DNA of 64,000 nt from Henckelia pumila (Eukaryota; Streptophyta; Magnoliopsida; Lamiales; Gesneriaceae), in contig NC_133123.1 in assembly GCF_033568475.1 (NCBI RefSeq), positions 1,364,001 to 1,428,000 on the forward strand, given 5' to 3'. The notes beneath the pieces were generated by a model. That model ran no database searches, was not told the origin of the DNA, and worked only from the letters and a program-made list of their open reading frames with translations. The position numbers and the translations under genes were made by a program. Below, in pieces: positions 36,732-49,559 of this stretch. Every line of letters starts with the position of its first letter. Position 1 is the first letter of the stretch.

Positions 36732-37374
36732 TAGGGATGACAATTTTCTCCGAACCCGATGGGAATCCGATATCCGACCCGAACGGAGGAGAGTATGGAG
36801 GCATTTTTTGGACCCGATTAAATAAATGGGTAAATGGGTACGGGGATCTCGTAAATAGGGATGGAGGAGGATGTAGTGGTATCCTACCCATACCCGACCC
36901 GATACCCGATTATATATATATATATATATATATATTTATACATACATACACATATTAATTTATATTAAATAAATGCTGATTTAATTTTTTTTTGTTGAAT
37001 TATGTTAGTTGGATAAAATAATAAAAATTATTAATATAAAACTAATGCTATTTTTTAGAAGTTTTATTTTTTATATAAGTCTTTGGTTGTAAATTTTATT
37101 CGGTGTTTTATTTTTTTATTATCTTAAAAATTTTGATATAAAAATTTAGTAAATAAGTATAGTTTTATCAAATAATTAAAATTTTAAAAAATTTATTTTT
37201 ATGAAGTATATACAATAAATGGGTATATGGGTAAGGTATGGATATCCGATCATCCGACGGGTATGTGGATGAAGATGAAATTAAATATCCGATGGGTATG
37301 GGGATGGATTTAATAAATGGGTATGGGGATGGAGACACGATATCCTACTCATACCCGACCCATTGTCATTCCTA
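36732..37374. mobile_element. Non-autonomous hAT element with perfect 8-bp target-site duplication
   Basis: The element starts TAGGGATGACAAT. The reverse complement of its end is TAGGAATGACAAT, one mismatch. TTAATAAC flanks it on both sides (36724-36731 and 37375-37382). The sub-terminal regions carry repeated GGGTATGGGGATGG and CCCGACCC motifs, and the core is AT-rich with no transposase. The length is 643 bp. The intact duplication argues for a relatively recent insertion. Confidence 0.93.
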
Positions 37375-37686
37375 TTAATAACTCGTCCAAAAAGTGTAGC
37401 AATATTCGATATATCTGTACTTTACTAAAGATGAGTTTATGAAGTTGACAAAGTACTTCATTTTAACCACAATCTCAATAAAAAGTCCTCCCACCCACCC
37501 ACGCTCCATCCATCTTTTATATGAAAAAACCACATGAAAAGAAACTTAAACAGGCAAAGAGTGAGCAATCTTCTACTAATAAAATATAAATCTAATAATT
37601 TTGGTGGACCAAAAATAAATTAGATGTGGACCCTGTAAATCCTCCGGAAAAAGTAACGAAAAGGGGAAGAGCACCTCTCTTCAATA

Positions 37687-37692
37687 CACGTG
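37687..37692 (+). promoter_or_regulatory. G-box upstream of the NDB gene
   Basis: CACGTG lies in the context ATACACGTGTTG, about 190 bp before the 5'-UTR intron. G-box/ABRE cores bind bZIP and bHLH factors. NDB2-type genes are known to be stress-induced, so a role is plausible but inferred. Confidence 0.4.
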
Positions 37693-37877
37693 TTGCTTCT
37701 TGTGCGCCAAGTCAGGCAAAGCAAAAATCAATTGTTGGAATATTACTAACAGCTCACACAATCACGTATTTAGCACCCTCTATCCCACGTATTTGGTAAG
37801 TTCCTCATTTCCATTTCGTTCAAAGCCCCCAAAAGAAGAGAGGAGAACGCTGAAATTAGCTCATACTCTTCCTCTCT

Positions 37878-37972
37878 GTAAGTAAATCTCTCCTTTCATC
37901 TCCTGTTACCTATTTACTTTGTGAAATCATGGAAGATTGCTTGATTCTTTTTCTCGTGTTTTTTGTTCTCAG
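37878..37972 (+). other. 5'-UTR intron of the NDB gene
   Basis: A consensus donor (CTCTCT followed by GTAAGT) and a pyrimidine-rich acceptor (TTTTGTTCTCAG) bracket this stretch upstream of the ATG at 38008. The call rests on splice signals only. Confidence 0.5.
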
Positions 37973-38007
37973 GTGATCTCAAGATAAACGAGGAAAAATT
38001 GCGGAAA

Positions 38008-41000
38008 ATGACGGTGTTTCAGAAGTTTTCTAGAACTTTCCGCGAAAATTCTTCGCTGGCTAAGATGTTGATTGTTTTCACCGTCAGGTGCGCGCTGATC
38101 TGTTGTTTGTCTAATTCTTCTTCTTTAGTTGCTGAGCTTTGCGCTGTTAAAATTCTCTCTGATCTGTCTTCCTTTTTATTGGTATTTTTTCTTCCACTGG
38201 AAAATAGAGTTTTATTTCGGTTAGATTAGCTGTGTTTAAACCTGTGATAGATGGTTTGGTAGCACAAATTTTGCCCGTTGGACGCTGAACAATGAATGAA
38301 ATCGGGTTTGACAGCTTTTGGACTGAGGTGCTTAGTTTGTCACGGTTAAACTGGAGATGGAATAGGTTGTTTTCAGGACTTAATTAACGTTAAATAGCAG
38401 ATGAAATGGTTTAGATCCATACCATTGACCAGCATGAGGAAATTCATCTGTCGCCTTATTTTTTTAAAGTAAGGTGTCGGGGGATTGCGAAAAACCCATG
38501 ATCTCTCGCCTATATTATTGAAAACAATTATTAGTTGTCGAAGCAGGATTTTCACCTAGATTCCTGTTACAGTGCGAAAATAAATGGTTTACTTCTGTTG
38601 ATCTACAGCAAATCTGCCTGTTAAGTAATTGGTTTCCTCTTGTTTCTTAGTAAAGCTGATATGGTCTGGATGAGTGATTAAAATTTAAAGTTTTAGGTAC
38701 TTCTTGAGGTTTTATGGAAGTTGGACACAAGTATTTTTGTTCAATGATTACTTAATTCAGGAGTAATGAAACGCACATTTCTTTGTCGCTTCCTTTTGAA
38801 ATAAATGAATTAGTTTGTACTCTCGTCAAGATTTATCTGATTACCAGTTATGTTGTGACAAAGAAAGAAGTTCATATTTCCTTGCTGTGGTTTGTATGCA
38901 TATTCAGCAACTTAATGTAAACTCATGAATAACATATCTGGGCGGCATTTTTTGTGGGAATCAGTCTTATAATAGCTGCCATGACTGTCCACCTTAATAT
39001 CTACAAATTGCAATAAATTTTTAAAAGAAAATAAGTTGAACTATACCTGAAATGTATATAAAATTTCAAGGAGAACCTGCAGCTATTGACATTGAATAAA
39101 GTGAAGATCATTAGTAACTGATTGGCATTCTACTTTTTGTACTCAATGGCAGTGGTGGGGGCCTTGTGGCATATTCTGATGCTGGTCCTGGGAATGGAGG
39201 GAATATTGTCAACTCAGTTGAGACTGATAGTAAGAAAAAGAGAGTGGTGGTTCTTGGAACTGGGTGGGCTGGAACGAGCTTTTTGAAGAACCTCAAAAAC
39301 CCCTCGTATGATGTTCAGGTGATATCCCCACGTAACTATTTTGCATTCACCCCATTGCTACCTAGCGTTACATGTGGCACCGTGGAACCTCGCAGCATTG
39401 TTGAACCAATTCGCAACATTGTGAGAAAGGTTAGTATGATAAACGGGGCATTGCAAATCTTCTTTTTCTCCTGGAGCATAATTTTTAAAACTATTTCCCT
39501 CAAATATCTGTGTTTTCTATTTCACTAAAACCAATTTCAAGTGAAATGTTCCTTAACTTTATGTTGGAAGCAGTTGATCTAAGTATCAGGTTCTACCTGG
39601 TCTTTTTTCCTTCTTTGCATTCGTAATTAATGGCTCTATGACACGTATTGTAATATATATCTGCTATCTCATTCTTTGAATAAGAGATGGAGGGAGAGCA
39701 GGACACAACCAGGCCTCCCTCTGGTTTATGGAAATCTAAAGTTTAATTATTATTTTTCAGAATGTAATATTTTTCTCCCCATAATGGATAATTCGTCTCT
39801 CCAAGTGCTTAAAAAATTCTCTTTTGTTACTCCATCAGGCCGACTCCCACAAGTCCGACTTCCATACAATTTGATTACCCAATGCCCACAGTCCAGTCTA
39901 CTCTTCATCTCTCTCATTTCTTTTTCATTTTTCAGTTTGTCTATCATTTTCTACTCTTCTCAGTACTTCAACTGCTGTTTGTATTTAAAACATTTGGCCA
40001 TTTATCCATTTGAGACTGTAATATAAGATATTATGTTGTTTTTGTTAAATGTTTGTCATTATTTTATCTTTGATTTTATAGTTTCCCTTTCTTTTCCATA
40101 GTACGTCGTGTTTTCCATAATATGATTGCAATTTAGCTCTATTTAACATGTGTGGTAGATAAATTATGTTTTTAGTTGACAGGTAAGATATTTGGAATGA
40201 TTGAAAGTTAATGTTAAGTTTAGAAATATAATTTATATTAAAGGTACGCATATTTAGTAACAATAATTGGGCAATATAGTATACGTGAGAAAAATGCCTA
40301 AATATAATAAATAGGTGGATGAATAATGCCTTTAGATCCTCTTATTTTTCTCTAAATGTCTATGTTACTAATTGCATTGCAAGGATTAAAGTACTATTTC
40401 TTGTTGTTTTTCTGAGACTTGATTGCTGAACGACAAAATGCTATGGATTTGTTTGTTCTTATTTTTAGGTGATATATCTTGAACAATAGTTTTAATTTTT
40501 TTTTTATTTTATTAAATTAATATTGTTTCTTGGAAGCATCCTTTTCCCCCCAGAATATTTGCTCAAATAAATTAATTTTTATTATTTTGCGTGTTAATGT
40601 CATGTAATATATTAATATTTTATTTATCTTTAATTATTATTCTTAAAAAAAAAAACTGTCACCCACCCGCCTCCCCAAATTTAAATTCCTAGTTGAGTAT
40701 CTGCTTCAAATTCATGAATAATCTTTAGTTTCCTTCTATGCCAAATGGTTGAGTCAAGCTACAGACATTACAAAAATCCACCTCGATGCAGGTTGTGCGC
40801 GTTGAAACTTTTAGTGGCATAGCTAATAGCATCTTAAGTTATTGTACTTATTTAGAAAATACTCATTTGTTAACGTAAATTATGTTTTGGCAGAAAAATG
40901 TTGATGTTCATTATTGGGAAGCAGAGTGCTACAAGATTGATGCTGAAAATAAGAAAGTTTATTGTCGATCTAGTTTGTCTAGCAATCCTAATGAGATTGA

Positions 41001-44000
41001 GGAAATTGTTGTGGACTATGACTACCTTGTGATTTCCGTTGGAGCACGTGTAAATACATTTAATATCCCTGGTGTAGCCGAAAATTGTCACTTTTTAAAG
41101 GTAACATCTACGTAGGTACTCTTACTTACTGCTATGTCTATGATAATCCTTTTGTCATGTACGAAACTTGATTTTCCCTTTTGCATTTAGTTGATAAATT
41201 TAAGAATAGTCTATTATCCCTTGAACCGAATGGAAACCTACCCATTTTACAGTTGCATAAAAATATACGCAATTGGACATTCCAAACTTACGGGTATGAA
41301 GATTGATATGCAGTTATGCACGGCGCCTTTATCCTCACGAACTTAGTTCTTGCAACTGCTTCTCATGCAGGAAATAGAAGATGCTCAGAAGATCCGTAGG
41401 ACCATTGTTGATTGCTTTGAAAGGGCTAGTTTACCCAATCTAAGTGATGAAGAAAGAAAGAAAATTCTTCATTTCGTTGTTGTTGGTGGAGGTCCAACAG
41501 GTGTGGAGTTTGCGGCAGAGCTTCATGATTACGTCAATGAAGATCTGGTTAAACTATATCCGAAGCTTAAAGATGCAGTTCAGATAACACTACTTGAAGC
41601 TACAGATCATATTTTAAACATGTAAGTTTCTTGTTCACAGTGTTTTGGTGAGTTTTGCTTACGTTATAGTAGCACGACTGTTCTCGAAGCTAGTAATACT
41701 CCATTAGAAACTCAACGAACTTGATGCATAAATTTGATGGGCCAAGGTGGATCCATAAATGTGCAAATTTGAATGTCAATTGTATGTTGTAACCAGTGGT
41801 TGTCTTGAACAGAGTTCACTACTTAGGTATCCACTGTCAGATCTACTACAAATATTGACATTCTTCTCGGTTGCTACTTGTTTTTATGTGATCATAACCA
41901 ACTCCCTATCCAGAAATGCTTGATTCTTTGCATCCCTTAAGTTCGGAAACTTGCACAATTGGTGAATAAAGCAATTTTTTTGTGCCAACTTTGTTGGACT
42001 GACGGACCATGATTGTTTGTTCAAGCTTAGCACCATTTACACTACATTATTTTCAGGTTTGACAAAAGAATTACGGCTTTTGCTGAGGAAAAATTTCAGA
42101 GAGATGGTATCAATTTGAAAACTGGGGCAATGGTTGTAAACGTAACAGATAAAGAAATTTCCACTAAGGAACTTAAGAATGGTGGGTCAGTATCCACTAT
42201 ACCTTATGGCATGGTTGTCTGGTCTACTGGTATTGGAACCCGCCCTATTATCATGGATTTTATGAAGCAAATTGGTCAGGTAAATTTGTGTCGAGAGTTT
42301 TCTGTATATTAAGTTCTACGTTGATCATGGTTAGTTGCGAGTTGGTTCTATTTGAGTTCGTTGAATATATGAAAATCCTCGTTTGCTTGCCCAGACTAAC
42401 AGACGTGCACTAGCAACTGATGAGTGGCTAAGAGTAGAAGGATGTGACAACATATATGCTCTTGGAGATTGTGCAACAATCAATCAGCGCAAAGTCACGG
42501 TATCTACTATCCATGAGTTTATTCTTTTGATTAACCTTCCACGCAGTATTATGTTGTGGTAGAATGTTATATTCCATTATCTTATACTGCTAATCATGCG
42601 TTGGAGCTTGTTTTTCCCATGCTCTGGGTGACCTGAGTTGCCTTTCCATGTATGTCTATTTAATTCCTTCAAGACTGTTTGAGGAGTGGATGTGATCGAT
42701 GCTTTTACCTCATTGCTCTACTAGGAAAGTATATCAGCAACGGAATGAAAGTTTAATTGATTATATAATTTTATTCCGAGTCTTGAAAGTTGACGTTTGG
42801 TTACAAAACAGGCATCCAGTAAAAAACATGATAGTTTGTGGGGTTGATTGGTTTCAGATCTGGGAACTCTGCTACATTTCTTCTACGTACTACTCATGCC
42901 TGCCCATGAAATGCATTATGAAGCTTTATGAGTTCCAGTTACAGACTGCCAGGCATCACATATATAAGAATAACTGTACATATGTCAAGATACTTGTGTA
43001 GTGATACTTAAGCAACCCAATAATGACCAGAAAATTTTCTGGTACTTTGAGTTTGTCTCATGCACTGGCTTTTCTGTGTCAGCTATAGCTAAAATCATTT
43101 GATTTTGCTGTTTTAATAGATTATTTTCCTTTCATCTTTAATCCATCTGTTCATCTTTTAGGAAGATATCTGGGATATATTTCATAAAGCAGACGCAGAC
43201 AACTCTGGCACACTGACGGTTAAGGAATTCCATGAAGTCCTTAACGATGTATGCGTAAGATACCCTCAAGTAGGACTATATTTGAAAAGTAAACAAATGC
43301 ATACTTTGGTTGATCTGCTGAAAGATTCAAAAGGGGATGCCGTCAAAGAATCAGTTGAAATCGACCTTGAAGAGTTCAAGTTAGCATTTTCTCAGGTGGA
43401 TTCTCAAATGAAGAATCTTCCAGCAACTGCTCAGGTTTTGTTCATATACTACATCATGGCTGGATATTAAAGCAATTATATTTATATGGATGCATATGAT
43501 ATAACTGTGATGCTTTCTTGATGTCATTGCAGGTTGCGGCACAGCAGGGTTCCTATCTTTCTGATTGCTTCAACCGCATGGAGGAGTGTGAGAAAAGTCC
43601 AGAAGGTCCGATTCGCTTTAGGGGTGAAGGTCGGCATCGTTTCCGCCCCTTCAGGTACAACCTGACTCAATATCCTTTTAGGGTTGACCAACAAATGGCT
43701 ATTCAGTTAGAGCATGGCCGTATCATATGATCACATAGTTTTATTTATTGATTTCATCCTAATACCTAGATATTGTTTTAGGTACAAGCATTTTGGACAA
43801 TTTGCTCCTTTGGGAGGGGAGCAGACTGCGGCCCAGCTTCCTGGAGATTGGGTTTCAATTGGTCACAGCACTCAATGGCTATGGTATTCTGTTTATGCAA
43901 GGTGAGTTTTCTACTTCTTTTCACTGAAATATCAGGTTACTTGTGAAAAATATGAACAACAATAAAACGAAGTCTGTTTATACAGCAAATTAGTCAGTTG

Positions 44001-44073
44001 GCGAACAAGAGCATTGGTCGTATCAGACTGGGGAAGGCGTTTCATTTTTGGACGAGACTCGAGTTGCATTTAA
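38008..44073 (+). CDS. NDB2: External alternative NAD(P)H-ubiquinone oxidoreductase with EF-hand (NDB2/NDB3 type)
   Basis: Ten exons: 38008-38087, 39153-39429, 40894-41100, 41371-41621, 42057-42279, 42395-42499, 43162-43434, 43533-43654, 43782-43901, 43986-44073. They encode 581 aa, close to Arabidopsis NDB2. The enzyme oxidises cytosolic NADH at the outer face of the inner mitochondrial membrane and reduces ubiquinone without proton pumping. The FAD-binding motif is VVVLGTGWAG (58-67). The NAD-binding motif is VVVGGGPTG (224-232). Acidic Glu264 in LLEATDH favours NADH over NADPH. The inserted EF-hand loop DADNSGTLTVKE (392-403) is canonical, so calcium activation is expected. The N-terminus is a basic presequence plus a hydrophobic segment. 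The C-terminus reads SSCI where Arabidopsis relatives usually have SSRI. Confidence 0.95.
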
Positions 44074-47000
44074 AGCCGTTTCAGGTTCTAAATTTGTTTC
44101 AAGGACCATATGGCCTGTGTTTCTTTCAAAACCCATGTCATTCGCTGCATATTTTAAACTGCTACGATCTTTGACTTGTCAGTAATATTTTTGCGGAGCT
44201 TGAGTGAAGGTCTATTAATTAGGCCATCTCCAACTCACGACGCCATGTTAGTGCAAAACTAATAAAACTAACTTCAAAATAGTTTAATTTTGATATCCCA
44301 TCAACTCTCTACACTGATGTTCTCTACTATTTTATTTACAAACAAATAATTTATTTCACAAAATTATATATTAGCACTTTAATAAAATATCGGTACATTA
44401 ATTTTATCTTTAATTAATTTCTATAATGAAATTGATTTAAATAATTAATTAATTTAAATTACCACTGAATTTATTTAAAATATTACTTTAAGAAAGTCAC
44501 ATATTAAATTTAAATTACATCATGTGTATAATTTTTTTTTTAGTTTTCAATTTTAAAAACATGTAAACTAATTAAAAGTTGATTATTGTAAGCAATTACA
44601 TATGCAGTTATAAAACAATAACTAATTAAATTGTTTATTAAATAAATAAATGTAATTTAAATAAAAGATTAAATATTTTACGGATAAACATAATGACGTT
44701 ATAATTTTTACTATATTATAATTGATAAACCCATTAGAGTAACTAACTTTGGTCATTTTAATAGATTTCTAAATTTATCCTTATAATTTTTTCAAATATA
44801 TTCAATGCTTAAGAGGTAAAAGTGTAATTTAAGATTAAAAAACTACCACCTCTTATTCCCACTATCTTAATTTTTAATTATTATTTTTATAAAATTATAT
44901 TATGTGCACATGTGCATGATGTACTAGTAATAATTATTATTAAAATTGCATTACATGAAAAATTACTATAATAATTAATACAAAATAAATAAACATAATA
45001 AATGGAAACAAAAAGAAAGAAGCAAAACAGTTAGATTGCACCAAATATGGTGCTACGCCGTGGTTTTGCACCCGCTTGAAAATAGGTCAGGGTTGGAGTT
45101 AAAAATCCATACTATCAATAATGGCTGCAGGCCTTAGAGGTACTTGTTTCTGTAGCATGGATTAGACCTGCATTCTGCATGTGTATTTATAGAAGTTACC
45201 AGAAATAATTTTATCAAAAATTTTAATTTGTCGATTCAGAAACAAATATGAACGCCAACGCCATAAAGAAACATGAGCCATTTGTGAATTAATGGAGTGG
45301 AAAAATATGATGCCTATACGATTCTTGAAATTATGTCGTAGTTGAAGTCTTCAAGATGAACTTAGCAAGTTGTTGCATTCACTGCAAGCACCATAAAGGG
45401 GCATATAATAAATCGGTCCACATTCCACCTTTTTCGACACTCACGACACTAAATGCAAACCGTGTGGAAGGAATGGAGCTCTTGTTAGCTAAAAGAAAAG
45501 TGATAATTTAAGACTTTTATTTTATTTTTTTTAAAAGAAGAAGATAAATTATCCATTTGGAAAATTGGATTATTAGCAATTTAGCAGAACTTTTACAGAA
45601 AATTTACTCATGAAGGAAATTAATATGACAACTTCATTCGTAAAGCTATGTACATGTACAAACATGGCCCATCACGCCAAAAAATCAGGTTATCGTCCTA
45701 GGAGCAGTGGGTATGCCTTTTGGAGTATGAGAATTGTCCTTTTGTTTTGGTAAGAAAATATCTTCGTTCTCAATTAAATCTTTAAATTTGTTAATGTACA
45801 ATGTACACAACGTACTACTTCTTTGCGGATGCACATGATTTTGTTGTTGCACACACCATTTTTCTCTTGGAAGCAAAGGTATTTGATGCCCTATACTGTG
45901 TTTCACTTGTTCCTCACTCAAAGGTGTTTCTTTCTTTCATTCATGGATAGATAGATTTACTAAATTTAAACGCATTATCATTTCTACCGAACACTGGACG
46001 AGCTTCAAACAAGAACATATACACCATTAATTGTATACTTTTTTCATAAGCAGCGTGAACCAATTCAATACAATAAAATGAAATTTGTTGATGCTCCCAA
46101 CTCAAGGGAAAAAAATAATCTTGGCAAGTATGGAGTACACATGTTTTTTCTCCCTTAGAAAAGGAGTACCTTGATTTCAATAGTAATTTTTGTAAATGAC
46201 GATACAATATGCAACAATTATTTTTTAATATGCACGGGACAAATCTTCGAATTAACGAAGAGACGGTAAATCATGTTAGCTAGTTAAACCAAACTGCATA
46301 AAACTTGTGAGCTCACTCCAAAATATATTGATAGATCATTATCAAATACTTATCAACTTGACACCTTCACATGTTTCAATATAAATTAAATACTTTGTCC
46401 TTCGGTTTATATAGTTACCGCCCCCATTTAATTACTTTGTCCTTTTGGTTTATATAGTTATAGTTACCGCCCCATTTAATTTTCCTTCTTTTTTTTTTTC
46501 CCCCCAGAATTTCTGCCTTAAATTACTTGGTAGTTGGTACGACTTAAAACATGTGCTTACACATCACAACAAGATGGAATAAAATAGAATACGTGACTCA
46601 CAAAATCATGGGCATTTTGTCATGTTATGAATTGTAATGCGACATACAACACTTTGGCCTTACTCTTTTGGTGCTTTATATACTTTCTTTCGAATACACG
46701 TTAATTCTATTGTAGTGATCATGCCCATATATATGCTAGCTTACCCTTTTCCGTGAGCTAGCTATAGCTACTCCTTTCGGGGATTAACTCAGAATTTTTA
46801 AGAGGGCCTAAGTGACTACTCGATGAAATAAGGGTGATTAAATTTGAACGTTAATTAAATTCCAAGTAAAACTCCAATCTTATTATTTTCCCTTTTCTCG
46901 TGTCATGTTACAATCGAGTCATATAAAAGAGTTATAAATAAATTTACTTCGAAATAAACAGGAATTTAGGCATAATAATAACATTACATCTATATTTTCT

Positions 47001-47834
47001 TTCTTCTACATAGCAAAAACTTTAACAAATGTGCCTTATGATAGTAACAGAATGAAATTTCTATTTGTCACTTTCTAATTTGGCAAAAAAAAAAAAAATT
47101 ATCATCAAATTTAGTCACATATTACAAAGTACTTCGAGTCACTAACAATAGAGCTAATCTAATAACCCAAATAAAACTAACAGTAACACGACAAATAAAA
47201 TCCAGGAACATCCTTTTAAAGTGCCGAATGTTAGGGATCAAGTTTCATTTGGCATCCCCATAACAAAAATGTCGAGTTGCTAAATCTATGACTATTCGTA
47301 TCCCTTAAACAAGACAAATTGGATTATCCTGCGAATAAATAGAATAAGCCATTGATTTGTAATGCGTGTAATCATGCCTGGCCAGGCCTCTAGATTCCGA
47401 CAGTGTACTTAGGTTGTTCACAGGAATAAAATTGATTCAAGCAATCCGTGAAACAATAGTAACTCAATATTATTATTATTATTATTAATTTTTTAATTTT
47501 TAAAAAAAAGAAAAAAGAAAAAAAGAACTCAAAGCGGTTACCCGTTCGTCACGATCTTCAAACTGACAGAGAACCATTATCTGGTGGAATGACCATAATA
47601 GCCCTTTCATCCATCATAGCTGTGAGGATATTTCGGTAAATTAAGACTGGGCCGAGTTTACAGAATCATGATAAGATAGAGAGATCATCACTCTCTTTCT
47701 CTCTCTCCATCCCCTTATGCCTCAAGTTCCAACTCTCGCCACTCGCCGGAATCTTGAATCTCAGTCGCCGGAGAATCTGGAACATCCCCAGAAAATGAGT
47801 TATCTTCGAAACCCTTGAGATTCGGAAAAAAAAA
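44074..47834. other. Long intergenic region between NDB and armadillo genes
   Basis: It holds the NDB 3' UTR (to about 44220), an AT-rich probable element (44221-45110), and unassigned AT-rich DNA to 47640. A short tandem duplication near 46397-46480 repeats TTTGTCCTT...GGTTTATATAGTTACCGCCCC. (TTA)n lies near 47469-47487. A CT-rich 5' leader precedes the armadillo gene (about 47690-47710). I see no further gene. Confidence 0.55.
44221..45110. mobile_element. Possible long MITE carrying a nested Helitron end
   Basis: The left end GGCCATCTCCAACTC is a widespread plant MITE terminus. GGGTTGGAGTT near 45091-45101 may be the degraded opposite end. Inside, the palindrome TGCACATGTGCA followed by TGATGTACTAGT (CTAG at 44924-44927, then A-rich DNA) resembles a Helitron 3' end. 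Neither element has both ends proven. Confidence 0.35.
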
Positions 47835-49559
47835 ATGGGTGGCGGAAGTAAAAGCACACTCAATCAATCGGCAGCAGAAAAGCCAAGATTACAGCAGGCA
47901 ATTCTGCTAATCTCTTCGCTGATTTCCCTTTCGCATTCGATCAAAGTCTTTGCTGTAAAATGGCAGTCCGTTAGGAATAAACTCGAAGAGCTTTTGTCCA
48001 ACCTCACGGCAATTGAAAATTGTGAATCCAGCGAGAACTTGTCACTCCATGTTACCGTGGATTCGATTTTGGCAACTCTCGAGGACTGTGACGAGCTTTT
48101 GAAGCGGTGTTTGGAGCTTTCTTACAGTGGGAAGCTTCTCATGCAAAGCGATCTCGATATTCTTTCCGCGAGATTGGATACTCATGTGAAGAGTCTGTCT
48201 GACATTTATGCTGTGGGATTGCTTAGGCAGAGCTATGCGTTGGTTGTTTCGAGGCCAATTAGTGCCTCGGCTTCGAGGGATGATATGAAGTTTTATATCA
48301 CCGATTTACTCTCACGGCTCAAAATTGGGAGTAGGGAAATGAAGAAACAAGCACTTGTTGAGTTCAATGAAGTTATTCAAGAAGATGAGAGATATGTAAA
48401 GATAGCTGTGGAGCTTGATGGTTTTACAAGTTTTCTTGTGAATCTTCTTGATTTCCAAGAGTGGGATATCCAAGAAGAGGCTGCTAAAGCTGTGTCTTTG
48501 ATTTCAGGGTTTGAATGTCATAAAGGTGTGTTAATTGTCGCAGGGATAGTTGCTCCGTTGATCCGAGTTCTTGTCTCCGGGAGTGAATTGAGTAAAGAAT
48601 TTGCAGCAAGGTGTTTGATGAAGGTGACAGAGAACTCGGATAATGCATGGTCTGTTTCTGCGCATGGTGGAGTAACTGCTCTGTTAAAGATTTGCGGTAA
48701 TAATGCAGGAGGTGGAAATGAATTGGTTGGTTTGGCATGTGGGGTGTTGAAAAATCTCGTTGGGGTTGAAGAAATTAAGAGGTTTATGATTGAGGAAGGG
48801 GCTGTTTCTGTTTTCGTTAGGCTAGCAAAGTGTAAAGATGAGGTGATACAGATGCGTTCTCTTGATTTATTGCAGACTATGGCCAATGGAGATGAATCAA
48901 TTCGGAAGTTGATTATTCAAGAAGGCGGAATTCGGACATTCGTGTGCATATTGGATCCCAAATCATCGTATTTAACAAAAACAAGAGAGGTGGCATTTAG
49001 AGGGGTTGTGAACATATACTTTTCATCTGAGAATTCATTGAGTTTGTTAATAAATTATGGTTTTGTGGATCACATTCTTTACTTTCTTCGATGTGGGGAG
49101 GTTTCGGTGCAAGAATTGGCCTTAAAGGCAGCATTTTGGCTGTGTGGGACATCAGTGGAAGCCAAGAAAGTAATGGGGGATGCAGGGTTCATGCCAGTTC
49201 TTGTTAAATTTCTAGATTCAAAGTCATATGAAATTCGTGAAATGGCAGCCGAGACACTCTCTAACATAGTAATTCTGCCTCAAAACCGGAAGAAATTCGT
49301 GCAGAACGAGCAGAATGTTGGGAAGCTGCTGCAAATGCTTGATCCTGGGGAGGTCAATTCAGGTAACAAAAAGTTGCTGCTTTCTATATTGATGCTGTTA
49401 ACGAGTAGCAATACTGCGAGAAAAAAGATTCTCAATTCAGGTTACTTAAAGAACATTGAAAAGCTTGCTGAAGCTGAAGTATCGGATGCCAAAAAGATTG
49501 TAAGAAAATTGACTAGTAATAGATTCCGCAGCATCTTAAGTGGAATCTGGAATTCTTGA
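47835..49559 (+). CDS. Intronless armadillo-repeat protein
   Basis: A single exon encodes 574 aa starting MGGGSKSTLNQS. Residues 20-150 form a helical N-terminal domain like the one found in plant U-box/ARM proteins (SHSIKVFAVKWQSVRNKLEELL, shown here only in part as KVFAVKWQSVRNKLEELL), but there is no U-box. From about 155 to 560 there are ARM repeats with characteristic turns and helices (EEAAKAVSLISGF, EFAARCLMKVTE, IREMAAETLSNIV). ARM repeats form a protein-binding superhelix. The family is an uncharacterised plant ARM group close to Vac8-like annotations, with no catalytic residues. A short open frame antisense to it is a shadow. Function is unknown. Confidence 0.9.
   Translation: MGGGSKSTLNQSAAEKPRLQQAILLISSLISLSHSIKVFAVKWQSVRNKLEELLSNLTAIENCESSENLSLHVTVDSILATLEDCDELLKRCLELSYSGKLLMQSDLDILSARLDTHVKSLSDIYAVGLLRQSYALVVSRPISASASRDDMKFYITDLLSRLKIGSREMKKQALVEFNEVIQEDERYVKIAVELDGFTSFLVNLLDFQEWDIQEEAAKAVSLISGFECHKGVLIVAGIVAPLIRVLVSGSELSKEFAARCLMKVTENSDNAWSVSAHGGVTALLKICGNNAGGGNELVGLACGVLKNLVGVEEIKRFMIEEGAVSVFVRLAKCKDEVIQMRSLDLLQTMANGDESIRKLIIQEGGIRTFVCILDPKSSYLTKTREVAFRGVVNIYFSSENSLSLLINYGFVDHILYFLRCGEVSVQELALKAAFWLCGTSVEAKKVMGDAGFMPVLVKFLDSKSYEIREMAAETLSNIVILPQNRKKFVQNEQNVGKLLQMLDPGEVNSGNKKLLLSILMLLTSSNTARKKILNSGYLKNIEKLAEAEVSDAKKIVRKLTSNRFRSILSGIWNS

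Noticed and set aside
45685-46207. Two minus-strand open frames that might encode a small secreted peptide (C-terminal KGIPTAP resembles IDA-like motifs)
   Set aside because: There is no signal peptide, the motif match is weak (no PIPPSAPS core), and a stop separates the frames.
48484-48886. Antisense open frames inside the armadillo gene
   Set aside because: They are shadows of a strongly conserved sense frame, with no family resemblance.
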